Assembly (NCBI GenBank): GCA_900556135.1
Contig: USNR01000001.1
Coordinates: 12,251-76,250, forward strand
DNA: 64,000 nt
DNA from: an uncultured Clostridium sp.
Lineage (GTDB): Bacteria > Bacillota > Clostridia > TANB77 > CAG-508
Direction: 5' to 3'
Part shown: one piece after another, positions 46,276 through 54,981 of the stretch
Numbering within the stretch: position 1 is the stretch's first letter
Layout of the letters: every line of letters starts with the position of its first letter
Program-made: the position numbers and the translations under genes
Notes under the pieces: generated by a model
Databases searched by the model: none
Told to the model about the DNA's origin: nothing
What the model saw: only the letters and a program-made list of their open reading frames with translations

Positions 46276-47150
46276 ATTTTTCTCCTTATTTTATATAAAT
46301 TATAATACAGATTTGGAAAACAATAAAAAAGCATATATTTAAAACTTGGTTTATCTTTTAATTCTTTTCTAAATTGTGCTACTATATCATGTTTTTTTAT
46401 ATTTTTATCTCTAAACTCACAGTATAAAAAAATATAATAGTTCATGTATAATTTGTAAAATTCTTCCTTATATTTTGTTTTTTCAAAAAAATTATATCTA
46501 TCTTTAAAAACATATAATATTTCCTGATAATAGTTCAGTCTATTTGCTGTTATACCATTTGTATTTAAGCAATAATTGTATGTTTTTTTACCAATAAACG
46601 TTATTTTCTTTACATTCCCTAGTAAATGATAAATCATATAATCATCTTCTGCTATATGTATATTAGGATAAGTTAAATTTTTAAATATTTTCTTTTTCAT
46701 TAATTTATTCCATTGTACCATAAAAAGCTTAATTTTCCTATTATAAATATACTCGTATTTATCATCTTCTATAGTTATTCTATCTATGTTGCTGTTTTCA
46801 ACATTTCCCATTACAATATCACTATTTGTTGTAATTATTTCGTCATACATAGTTTTTATTGCTTCAGGTTCTAAATAATCATCAGCATCAACAAATAGCA
46901 AATACTCAGCATTGCATTTTTGTATTCCTAAATTTCTAGCACTTGAAACTCCCTCATTTACTTTTTCATATACTGTTATTTGTTTTTTATATTCTTCCAA
47001 TATATTCTTTGTATTATCTGTACTTCCGTCATTTATTACTATAATTTCTAAGTTTTTATAATTCTGATTTATTATGCTGTCTATACACCTTCTTATACTA
47101 TTTTCGTTGTTGTATGTTGGAACTATTACAGATATTTTTTCTTCATTCAT
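46254..47150 (-). CDS. family 2 glycosyltransferase (first of three tandem)
   Basis: A 298-aa GT2 with SVIVPTYNNENSIRRCIDSI, VINDGSTDNT and LFVDADDYLEPE. A basic, aromatic C-terminus may touch the membrane. Overlaps the upstream GT2 by 4 nt. Confidence 0.85.
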   Translation of the reverse strand: MNEEKISVIVPTYNNENSIRRCIDSIINQNYKNLEIIVINDGSTDNTKNILEEYKKQITVYEKVNEGVSSARNLGIQKCNAEYLLFVDADDYLEPEAIKTMYDEIITTNSDIVMGNVENSNIDRITIEDDKYEYIYNRKIKLFMVQWNKLMKKKIFKNLTYPNIHIAEDDYMIYHLLGNVKKITFIGKKTYNYCLNTNGITANRLNYYQEILYVFKDRYNFFEKTKYKEEFYKLYMNYYIFLYCEFRDKNIKKHDIVAQFRKELKDKPSFKYMLFYCFPNLYYNLYKIRRKICKKRYQ

Positions 47151-48094
47151 ATAACTTTGCCTCTCTTTATAATAATAACATTAGCAATTATATTTGGAAT
47201 TTTATTAAAAAGGAAATATTTTACTTTTCTCTTAGTATCCAATTTAAAGTCTATCTTTTTATATTCATTCTTAAAAATTTCTTTTAAGTATTCTTGTTCT
47301 TCTTTTTTCTTATTTTTCTTGCATACGCTATACAAAAATAAAATCATATCTATTTTTGCAATTCTATTTCTTATCTTCAATTTTTCGTCTGTACTAAAAT
47401 ATTTTTCTCTTTCATCATAAACTTCCAGTATATCAAGTTTTTTTGAATCAAAAGTTCGTTGTCTGCTATTTTTATGAATTCTATAAAAATATAATTTTTT
47501 ATTACTTGCGACTATTTTTCCTTTTGTTTCGAATATTAATTTGTGTATTATAAATTCATCTTCATTCTTATGATTTTCATCAAATTCTATTTCTTTAAAT
47601 AGGCTTTTCTTAAAAAGTTTATTTGTAATTAGTACAGTATTTTTTCCTTCCTCACTATACAATCTATACATCATTTGTTGCTTAGAAAGTACTTCTTCTT
47701 TATCCTCAATGTTTTTTCTGCTTGTATTTCCCATATAGCAAGTTTTTACTTCTACAATATCTGCATTATATTTTTCTTGTAATAATATTAGTGTTTCTAA
47801 ATAAGTTTTATCCACTTCATCGTCTGAATCTATAAAACATATAAATTCACCTGTTGCTTTTAAAATTCCTTGATTTCTAGCATAACTCACTCCTCTGTGT
47901 TGCAAATTTAAAATTTCAATTTTATCACTTTTTTTTAGGTATTTTTCACATATTATATTTGAAGTATCCGTGCTTCCATCATTTGCTAATATCAACTCAT
48001 AGTCTTGATAAGTTTGGTCTAATATTGATTCTATACACTTCTCTAAGTACTTCTCTGAATTATAAACTGGAACAATAATTGATATCTTACTCAC
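47147..48094 (-). CDS. family 2 glycosyltransferase (second)
   Basis: A 315-aa GT2 with SIIVPVYNSEKYLEKCIESI, LANDGSTDTS and CFIDSDDEVDK. Spaced 2 nt from the upstream GT2. Confidence 0.85.
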   Translation of the reverse strand: MSKISIIVPVYNSEKYLEKCIESILDQTYQDYELILANDGSTDTSNIICEKYLKKSDKIEILNLQHRGVSYARNQGILKATGEFICFIDSDDEVDKTYLETLILLQEKYNADIVEVKTCYMGNTSRKNIEDKEEVLSKQQMMYRLYSEEGKNTVLITNKLFKKSLFKEIEFDENHKNEDEFIIHKLIFETKGKIVASNKKLYFYRIHKNSRQRTFDSKKLDILEVYDEREKYFSTDEKLKIRNRIAKIDMILFLYSVCKKNKKKEEQEYLKEIFKNEYKKIDFKLDTKRKVKYFLFNKIPNIIANVIIIKRGKVI

Positions 48095-48096
48095 TT

Positions 48097-49023
48097 TTAG
48101 CCTCCAACTTTCTTAAGAAAGCAATATATTTTTTTATACATTCTAAAATTCAAATCAAATAAATAAATCTGTAATTTTTTTAATGTGTTATAGTCTGACT
48201 TCTTTACACTTTTTATATTTTCTCTTACCGTATGTTGTATATCTTCTAGTAATTCATTATCATATTCATTATTTAATATCATTTTATTTGCAATCGCTAT
48301 AGAATTAAACAACGAATATGTTATAAAACTATCTACTAATTCAGGAAAATATCTACTTACTAATTCTTTATTTTCAAAACATGCTTTCATTCTATCATTA
48401 GATTTAAAGTAACTTGACCTGCTCTCATTCCTTCTAATATAATTGTATAGTTTTTCTTCTATATACACTGCTTTATCTGATTTTGAAAATGCTTCTATTG
48501 CAAATTTTATATCTTCAAAATGATTAGATTTATCAAAATATATTTCTTTAATTGTTTCTTTTCTAAAAAGCTTCCCGCAAACAGACATTGGAATCTTTTC
48601 CGGCAATTCAATTAAGTATTTAAAAGCTTCCTGCTTTTTTAATTCATATATTTTATGTGTGTTTCTACTATATGAACATGCTACTATTTGAGCTTGTTTT
48701 TCTTTTAATAACTTACTCATTATCTCTAAAAAATTTTTATTTATTGTATCATCACTATCAACAAAACATATAAAATCTCCTGTTGCCTCTTCCAATCCTT
48801 TATTTCTGGCTTGTCCTGCTCCTTGATTTTTTTGACTATATATTTTTATTCTATTGTCATTATATTTTTTTATTTTTTCTAGCGTTTCATCTGTGCTTCC
48901 ATCATTTACTATAATTAGTTCAAAATTTTTATATGTTTGTTTTAATATAGAATCTATGCATCTTTCAATTAACATTTCCTCATTAAAAACTGGTAGAATA
49001 ACACTTATTTTTTCCATAATCAC
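48097..49023 (-). CDS. family 2 glycosyltransferase (third)
   Basis: A 308-aa GT2 with SVILPVFNEEMLIERCIDSI, IVNDGSTDET and CFVDSDDTINK. Overlaps the GT4 gene upstream by 4 nt. The three tandem GT2 genes probably arose by duplication and add successive sugars. Confidence 0.85.
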   Translation of the reverse strand: MIMEKISVILPVFNEEMLIERCIDSILKQTYKNFELIIVNDGSTDETLEKIKKYNDNRIKIYSQKNQGAGQARNKGLEEATGDFICFVDSDDTINKNFLEIMSKLLKEKQAQIVACSYSRNTHKIYELKKQEAFKYLIELPEKIPMSVCGKLFRKETIKEIYFDKSNHFEDIKFAIEAFSKSDKAVYIEEKLYNYIRRNESRSSYFKSNDRMKACFENKELVSRYFPELVDSFITYSLFNSIAIANKMILNNEYDNELLEDIQHTVRENIKSVKKSDYNTLKKLQIYLFDLNFRMYKKIYCFLKKVGG

Positions 49024-50078
49024 TCCATATATATTTTTTCTATTTGTTTTATATATTGATCATTCTCTTCTAGATTATATACAACTCTTTTATAACCTAT
49101 TTCTTTGTTAATTTTTCTTGCCCAATCATATGGTGAATCATTTAATCTTACCTTTATAATATTATCACTATTAAAATTATTAGATACCTTTGTTGGTACA
49201 AAACATTTAAGTGAAGAATTTAAGGCTTCATAAATTGTTAAACCATATCCTTCATATTTTGAAGTAGAAACGTAAAAATCAAACATTTGATACATATTCT
49301 CGATATTTTTCTCTTCTTTTATCATGCATACATTACTTTCAATTTTATATTTATTAATTAGTTTTAAAATATTTTTCTCTTCTTTTCCACTTCCAATTAT
49401 AACCAATTTAGATTTTGGATTAATTTTATTAAACTCTGCAAATATTCTCACTAAAAATTGTTGATTCTTCTGCTTGCTTAATCTTCCAACGTTTCCAATT
49501 ACAATAGTGTTCTCATCAATATTGTATTTCTCTCTTATTATTTTTCTTTTTTCTTCGTTGTATAAAAATCTTTTTCGGTCAATTTCACCTTTTATTACAT
49601 CATATCTTGTATTTTTCTTAAAGCAGAATTCTGCTGCATCTTTTGAACATGCTATATATGTGTATTTTCTACTACAGAATAAATATTTAAATACAGTTGC
49701 AATAATCTTCTTAAATTTAAAAATATCATTATCAAAATTTGAGTTATGTGCATAAACTACTACTTTGCTTGAAGAATTTCGTAATAAGAACGCATAAAAA
49801 AGCCCCACTGGACTATGTATGTTTACATTTACTATGTCCGTATTTTTCGTATATTTCTTTATATTAAAGCTTGTTTTTATAAATCTATATATCGGATTTT
49901 TGTATTTTTTCCTTGACATACTTATTACATTTTCACTATAAATTTGACTATTTTTTATTGTACATAGTATCTCAGTTTTAAAGCTATTTTTATCTATATT
50001 CTCTTTTATATATGTGGATATTTTTTCAATGCCACCATTTCCAAAATAATCACAAAAAATTATTAATCTTTTTTTCAT
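49020..50078 (-). CDS. family 4 glycosyltransferase
   Basis: A 352-aa GT-B enzyme with the acceptor region FCDYFGNGGIEKI at the N-terminus and the donor-binding C-terminal half (IGNVGRLSKQKNQQFLV, FYVSTSKYEGYGLTIYEAL). The E-x7-E-type motif lies in KYEGYGLTIYEAL. Retaining transferase; sugar unknown. Confidence 0.85.
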   Translation of the reverse strand: MKKRLIIFCDYFGNGGIEKISTYIKENIDKNSFKTEILCTIKNSQIYSENVISMSRKKYKNPIYRFIKTSFNIKKYTKNTDIVNVNIHSPVGLFYAFLLRNSSSKVVVYAHNSNFDNDIFKFKKIIATVFKYLFCSRKYTYIACSKDAAEFCFKKNTRYDVIKGEIDRKRFLYNEEKRKIIREKYNIDENTIVIGNVGRLSKQKNQQFLVRIFAEFNKINPKSKLVIIGSGKEEKNILKLINKYKIESNVCMIKEEKNIENMYQMFDFYVSTSKYEGYGLTIYEALNSSLKCFVPTKVSNNFNSDNIIKVRLNDSPYDWARKINKEIGYKRVVYNLEENDQYIKQIEKIYME

Positions 50079-50109
50079 ATTATTTTCCGATCCAAATAAT
50101 TATTTTTTC

Positions 50110-51237
50110 CTAACTTTTTTCTAATACCTCATTATATATTTTCGCCATCTTTTCTACTACACTTGTTGACGTGTAATCTTCTATATCAATTCCTGGATTA
50201 TAACATTCTTGTAAATTATTATAATTCGATTTTACATATTTTATCTTATCATATATTTCAGATAAATCATTTACTAAAAATCCATTTTTTCCTTCACAAA
50301 TCAAATCTCTATTTCCTCTACAATCTGTCGCTATAATAATTTTTTTCTTATATATAGCTTCCAATATATTAAGCGGTAAACCTTCTTGTCTACTTGCCGA
50401 TATAACCACATTAGCAACATCTAAAAATTTATTAATTTGATCTGTAAACTCTATAGTTTTTATAGCGTTTTCTAATCCTCTTTTCTCTATTTCTCTTTGA
50501 ACCTCTCCATTCAGAATATCATCACCAATCAAAAGTATTTTTATATTCTGATTTTTTATATCTGTTTTAGCTAGCTCTTCTATTAATTGGATTTGTCTTT
50601 TCCTTTTAGAGTACTCTGCAATATATATAACAATAAAATCTTCTTTATTTAATCCATATTTTTTATATGTGTTTTCAACTTCTGCTTGTGCTGTTTTTTC
50701 ACTTATTCTTTCTTTATTAAATCCTACCCCATTAATATACTTTACTTTTACATTTTTAAAGTGCTTTTGGGTAAAATTATAATCTTCTTTGTTCATAACT
50801 AACAATAAATCAGTATATTTCATTAAATATCTTTCAATTGGATAAAATATAATCCAGTAATAAAATGGGCATCCTTTATAAAAATGAAACCCATGACAAG
50901 TATATATGAGTTTTGCATTTGTTCTGGAAAATTTGTGTGCTAATCTTGTTACCACAGACCCTACTGGTGTATGAGTATGTATTAATTTATACTTGTTTTG
51001 TTTTAAGTTTTTTGTTAATTTCCAGATTGCCTTGCAATTTTTTATACTAAATGGATTTCTTGTCATATTTAAGTTTATCTTTTTAGCTCCCACTATTTCC
51101 TTATCTGTATTTGTTGCTACATATACATCCCATTTATTTTTATTAAACCATTTTATATATGGCATATGACATAATAAAATATGTCTATCTGTATTTGCTG
51201 TTATTAAAACTTTTTTGTTTATTTTTTTTTCTTCCAT
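50110..51237 (-). CDS. family 4 glycosyltransferase, first gene of the glycan locus
   Basis: A 375-aa GT-B enzyme: VLITANTDRHILLCHMPYIKW, HTHTPVGSVVTRLAHK, YTCHGFHFYKGCP, and the donor site SASRQEGLPLNILEAI. The CHGFHFYKG block is typical of the EpsD/CapM-like enzymes that act early in repeat-unit assembly, so it may add the second sugar. Confidence 0.85.
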   Translation of the reverse strand: MEEKKINKKVLITANTDRHILLCHMPYIKWFNKNKWDVYVATNTDKEIVGAKKINLNMTRNPFSIKNCKAIWKLTKNLKQNKYKLIHTHTPVGSVVTRLAHKFSRTNAKLIYTCHGFHFYKGCPFYYWIIFYPIERYLMKYTDLLLVMNKEDYNFTQKHFKNVKVKYINGVGFNKERISEKTAQAEVENTYKKYGLNKEDFIVIYIAEYSKRKRQIQLIEELAKTDIKNQNIKILLIGDDILNGEVQREIEKRGLENAIKTIEFTDQINKFLDVANVVISASRQEGLPLNILEAIYKKKIIIATDCRGNRDLICEGKNGFLVNDLSEIYDKIKYVKSNYNNLQECYNPGIDIEDYTSTSVVEKMAKIYNEVLEKS

Positions 51238-51246
51238 AATTATTTC

Positions 51247-51316
51247 CTATACATATAAAGCAATATAGTTTCTATGCTATATTGCTTTATATTACTTTTA
51301 AATTAATTTGTAATTT
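51247..51316 (-). repeat. 70-bp direct repeat containing a terminator (copy 1)
   Basis: Matches 53491-53560 with two mismatches. It includes the stem ATAAAGCAATATAG / CTATATTGCTTTAT at 51255-51290, which ends the 51435 gene on the minus strand. Copies 1 and 2 lie downstream of the two adjacent prepilin-like genes. Confidence 0.75.
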
Positions 51317-51434
51317 TTATTTTATATAGCTCTCACTCTAAGTTTTGTTATACCCTTCTTTTATTATTTGCAGTATATCACAACACATATATCCAGTCAA
51401 TACGGATATAAATTTTTGAGAGCCTATCTGATTT

Positions 51435-52718
51435 TTATTCATATAAATCATCCATTGTAATATCAGACCTTAGAAAAACTACCGGACGAACCGCGCGGCT
51501 ATAGTAGTTCTCTCCACCATTTGAACCAAACATAGCGAGAGTTCCAACGCAAGAAACATAACCATATGCTACATGGGCAATCCCCCAACAACAGCCATTT
51601 GAGTAAACATTAACCGCACGCGAAGCAAGCCAGTAATAATATTCATTGGGCCAACTTCCAAATAATGCCTTATATAATGAGGTTCCACCTATTTCATTGC
51701 CTGCAGCATAATAATATGCATCAGTTGTTACTTTTAAAATTCCCTTTTCTTCTAGTGTATTACCTTCAATATAATCTTCTGGACTTTGATATAAATAACC
51801 TTCTTGATCTTGGTATGGATTCACTAATGCTAGTTCTGTTCCAATCTTTCCCCATTCATCTATATTTTTTGATGCACTATTGGTTACTTTTTTATTTTTC
51901 ACATCCACAGTCACATTACATAATCTGTTTATGTCATCTATTGTTAGACTTCTTGCTTCAGATGCTAAATCATTTTTATAAATTGCACATATTTTATTTA
52001 GCTCTGCTATACCATAATCATATGCACACCCTTTAGCTCCTCTTAAATAAAATTCCCTCCTACTGCTTTTTCCTGTTGAAGTATTAATTTCTTGCAGTGG
52101 TTCTTCTGTTGTTAGCATTAATTGTGTTCCATCTTTGCTTAATCCTAATACTACCCAGTTAGTATTTTGATTTATAGTAAAAGTTTGGTTCATATCCTCT
52201 GAATATCCATCCTCTATACTCATTCCTGTTCTTGAAGCTGGACTTGTATATCCTGTATTACTGTAATTCGAGTCTGTTGCTTTTACTTCTGCTAAAACTT
52301 CTGTTGGATTTGGATAATTTATCACATCCCCTACTTTCAAATCTCCAGCTTTAAACATATCAACTAATGTTTCTTTAAGACTATATTTATAATCACCTCT
52401 TGTTATTTTTCCCTCATTATCTACAATTATTTTTTCTTCTTCTGTTATTAAACCTTGTCTAAACAAATAATCAGACAAACTTTCATTCGAACCTAATTCT
52501 ACCTCTGCACTCCAAAGTTCCCTTGCTTCTTTTATTGCCTCTATAGCTGTTCTATCCTTTGCTTCACCTGCTTTTGTTATAATACCATTATTATCTAAAA
52601 CTAAATAAATACTCACTCCTGCCAAAATTAATAACACAACAACAGTTACAACAAGAGCCACTAAAGTGATACCTGATTGTTTCTTTCCTTTCCTAAAAAT
52701 TCTGCATTTGTTACTCAT
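51435..52718 (-). CDS. prepilin-like surface protein with hypervariable lectin-type C-terminus
   Basis: A 427-aa protein. Leader and helix at ~12-40 (SGITLVALVVTVVVLLILAG), then a helical spacer and an extended extracellular region. The C-terminal ~70 residues (YYYWLASRAV ... SRAVRPVVFL) fit a family common in gut Clostridia whose tip differs between paralogues. The tip codes for Trp, Cys, Tyr, Asn and Gly-rich residues and is richer in G+C than its flanks, as expected for a diversified binding surface. Its promoter switch at 53097-53303 is in the OFF orientation and element R4 forms the leader. Confidence 0.7.
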   Translation of the reverse strand: MSNKCRIFRKGKKQSGITLVALVVTVVVLLILAGVSIYLVLDNNGIITKAGEAKDRTAIEAIKEARELWSAEVELGSNESLSDYLFRQGLITEEEKIIVDNEGKITRGDYKYSLKETLVDMFKAGDLKVGDVINYPNPTEVLAEVKATDSNYSNTGYTSPASRTGMSIEDGYSEDMNQTFTINQNTNWVVLGLSKDGTQLMLTTEEPLQEINTSTGKSSRREFYLRGAKGCAYDYGIAELNKICAIYKNDLASEARSLTIDDINRLCNVTVDVKNKKVTNSASKNIDEWGKIGTELALVNPYQDQEGYLYQSPEDYIEGNTLEEKGILKVTTDAYYYAAGNEIGGTSLYKALFGSWPNEYYYWLASRAVNVYSNGCCWGIAHVAYGYVSCVGTLAMFGSNGGENYYSRAVRPVVFLRSDITMDDLYE

Positions 52719-52886
52719 TTTAAATTTCCTCCCTCATTTTTTATTTTTAATCTTTTTCCTTTTGTAAAACACCTAACATTTCCGAATCAAGTGTTAGTAT
52801 AATAATTTTAATTCGATTTCAATTATTATACTAGCACTCGCTCCGATTAAAGCTAAAAGCCTTAAACGTACTGCTATCCTATTGCA

Positions 52887-53010
52887 TTGGCTAATAAATA
52901 TGAGACACAATTTTAGGGATTGAAATATTCTCTTAACTATGAATGTCCGTCTTTATCGTAGTTGCAGAAGGGAAATTTCTTTTCCTAATTTGGAACATAT
53001 TATTAGCCAA
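52887..53010. repeat. imperfect-palindrome element, copy R4 (leader of 51435 gene)
   Basis: Outer arms TTGGCTAATAAATATG and CATATTATTAGCCAA pair almost perfectly, and the core matches R2a and R3. It lies between the switch and the gene. In the 52719-53577 gap the remaining sequence is the switch and the terminator repeat. Confidence 0.75.
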
Positions 53011-53096
53011 AATGAGCGGTTGTCCTTAGTTGTAAATTTAAATTTTCTCCTTCAACCGCATCTTACTCAAATCTTTCACATAGTTTTTTATTTTGT

Positions 53097-53303
53097 ATTA
53101 AGTATATTACTTAAGGAAATCCGGCATTCTGTTTAAATTAGTGTATATCCGTGAATTTCTCACATTTATAGCAATTCTATTTTAAACTTTATAAATATTT
53201 TTTATAAAATTTATTTAAAACTTTTTGTTATTAAATGTTGATTTTTCTAAGTATTATTGCTATACTTTCATTATGAACAAATTCCTTAAGTAATATACTT
53301 AAT
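53097..53303. promoter_or_regulatory. invertible promoter segment with intact 22-bp inverted repeats
   Basis: Repeats at 53097-53118 and 53282-53303 are exact reverse complements over 22 bp. Each contains the dyad TTAAGTATATTACTTAA. The 163 bp between them carry a plus-strand promoter, TTGATT (53238-53243), 17 nt, TATACT (53261-53266), directed away from the prepilin-like gene. At the paralogous locus 21268-21464 the inside is reversed while the flanks are collinear, which shows that inversion has happened. Confidence 0.85.
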
Positions 53304-53490
53304 TCAAACAAATTTTTTATGTAACCAAATTTTATTTTAGCTTGCTTGAATTTTATAACATTTTGTTATAAAATTCAAGTTATTTTATTCTCAATTTTTA
53401 ATTAAAGTAAAAAATAAAAGTATTAAAATTAAATTTTAGGAAAATTTTATTATGATTGAAACAACTTATCACATCTCCCATAATTATTCT

Positions 53491-53560
53491 CTATACATAT
53501 AAAGCAATATAGCTTCTATGCTATATTGCTTTATATTACTTTTAAATTAATTTGTAGTTT
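53491..53560 (-). repeat. 70-bp direct repeat containing a terminator (copy 2)
   Basis: Second copy of 51247-51316; the stem at 53499-53534 terminates the 53578 gene and, being symmetric, would also stop plus-strand transcripts from the switch in its present orientation. Confidence 0.75.
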
Positions 53561-53577
53561 TGGTTCCCCTCTCAAGC

Positions 53578-54879
53578 CTAAAGTACATTTATTTTACTAT
53601 AAGCGTTGGACGAGAAGTTTCTGAACTGGTCCTTCCGTTTTATTCCATAATATGACAAGCCTTTACTAGCTGCAGATGCATTAGTATATTCATATGCTGT
53701 ATCCCAATTCGATCCTCCTCTTCTGACTCTATCTGTTCCTACTGCTTCCTGAGTCCATTCTGCACAATTTCCTGCTATATCATAAATATTATTGGCTTTC
53801 CATGCTTCGTTTGACCCCGTATTATTTATTTTATATTCTTGATAGTTGCCACCATTTGCAGGTTCTATTGAATCTTCATAATTTCCCCATGAACGTGAGT
53901 CCCATACATCCTTTTTTTCCCCTTTGTTTGCTATAAAGTTACAAACCATATCCCATTGACATCCCCATATCATTCTTGTTGTAACTTTATCACTTGCATT
54001 CAGCGTTGTACATGCACCATATAATTCATACCAATTTTTACTCACTAACGAAGCCTGATTTTTTTGAACCCCCACATTCGATAATTCATATCTTCCCACA
54101 TAGAATCCACCATATCTGCTTATGCTTTCTATCATCTCTTTATAATCCGATGTGAATATTTCTGCTCCACCAATATCTTCACTAATTGCAACGTCTGGTT
54201 CACGGTAACTACTTGTGTCTCCTGGTACGCCTCTTGCTCCTGCTCCATCAGTTTCCGATTCATATGGGTTCGTTGTATATTGGTCAGCCGATGTGCTGTC
54301 ATCATTTCCTATTCTTATCGCTCTAGAATACCATTTGGTTTTTACAGAATCAGTTGCATTTAGTGTGTACTCAATTGAATTTGATGTATCACACATTACT
54401 GTTACATCTTCTACTGGTATCCAAACCCATTCATTTCCATGGTCATCTGTTATGACTAAACCTTGATTCACATCAGCTTGTGCTGGTGCTGAACTTCCAT
54501 CTCCCCAACTTGATGTACCTGTATCTATTGGGGTATATCCTTCTGGTATTATTGGATTATAGCTTGTTGCTTTTTTTCCATCTATTGTTCCATTAGCTGA
54601 TGCTTTTGAATTTACAGATACCTTTATTGGTTTAGAGATTCCTGATGCCCACTGATCTATCCACATCTCTGCATCATCTAAATCAGTTTGATCGTTTTCT
54701 TTTCCTTGTTCATGCTTTTCTTTTGCTTCTGTTGATTTATTTATTATTCCACTATTGCTTAAAATTAAATTGATACTAACACCTGCAAGTATTAATAGCA
54801 CTACTATTGTTACTACCAGTGCCACTAGAGTTATACCTCTATTTTCTTTTGTATTCTTTTGAATTTGATTTTTTTTCAT
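53578..54879 (-). CDS. prepilin-like surface protein with formylglycine-enzyme/lectin-type domain, C-terminus frameshifted
   Basis: A 433-aa frame. Leader and helix at ~14-40 (GITLVALVVTIVVLLILAG); formylglycine-enzyme-like domain at ~110-430 (WVWIPVEDV, GGFYVGRYE, NIYDIAGNCAEWTQEA, RRGGSNWD). The frame ends FRNFSSNAYSKINVL, which does not fit the family. Removing one base in the four-A run at 53638-53641 (minus strand) gives GINGRTSSETSRPTLIVK and a stop at 53589, the expected ending. Own promoter at 54944-54972. The paralogue at 8888 shares the fold. Confidence 0.7.
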   Translation of the reverse strand: MKKNQIQKNTKENRGITLVALVVTIVVLLILAGVSINLILSNSGIINKSTEAKEKHEQGKENDQTDLDDAEMWIDQWASGISKPIKVSVNSKASANGTIDGKKATSYNPIIPEGYTPIDTGTSSWGDGSSAPAQADVNQGLVITDDHGNEWVWIPVEDVTVMCDTSNSIEYTLNATDSVKTKWYSRAIRIGNDDSTSADQYTTNPYESETDGAGARGVPGDTSSYREPDVAISEDIGGAEIFTSDYKEMIESISRYGGFYVGRYELSNVGVQKNQASLVSKNWYELYGACTTLNASDKVTTRMIWGCQWDMVCNFIANKGEKKDVWDSRSWGNYEDSIEPANGGNYQEYKINNTGSNEAWKANNIYDIAGNCAEWTQEAVGTDRVRRGGSNWDTAYEYTNASAASKGLSYYGIKRKDQFRNFSSNAYSKINVL

Positions 54880-54943
54880 TTTACCGTTCTCCTCTCACTT
54901 TGGTATATTTTTATTTGGTCTTTAGTTATTTTTTCCATTTATA

Positions 54944-54972
54944 TTTATAACATACCAAAATTCTAAAATCAA
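54944..54972 (-). promoter_or_regulatory. sigma-A promoter of the 53578 gene
   Basis: On the minus strand TTGATT (54967-54972), 17 nt and TATAAA (54944-54949), ~65 nt before the start. It resembles the switch promoter in its -35 but has no flanking repeats. Confidence 0.6.
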
Positions 54973-54981
54973 TATTAAATA

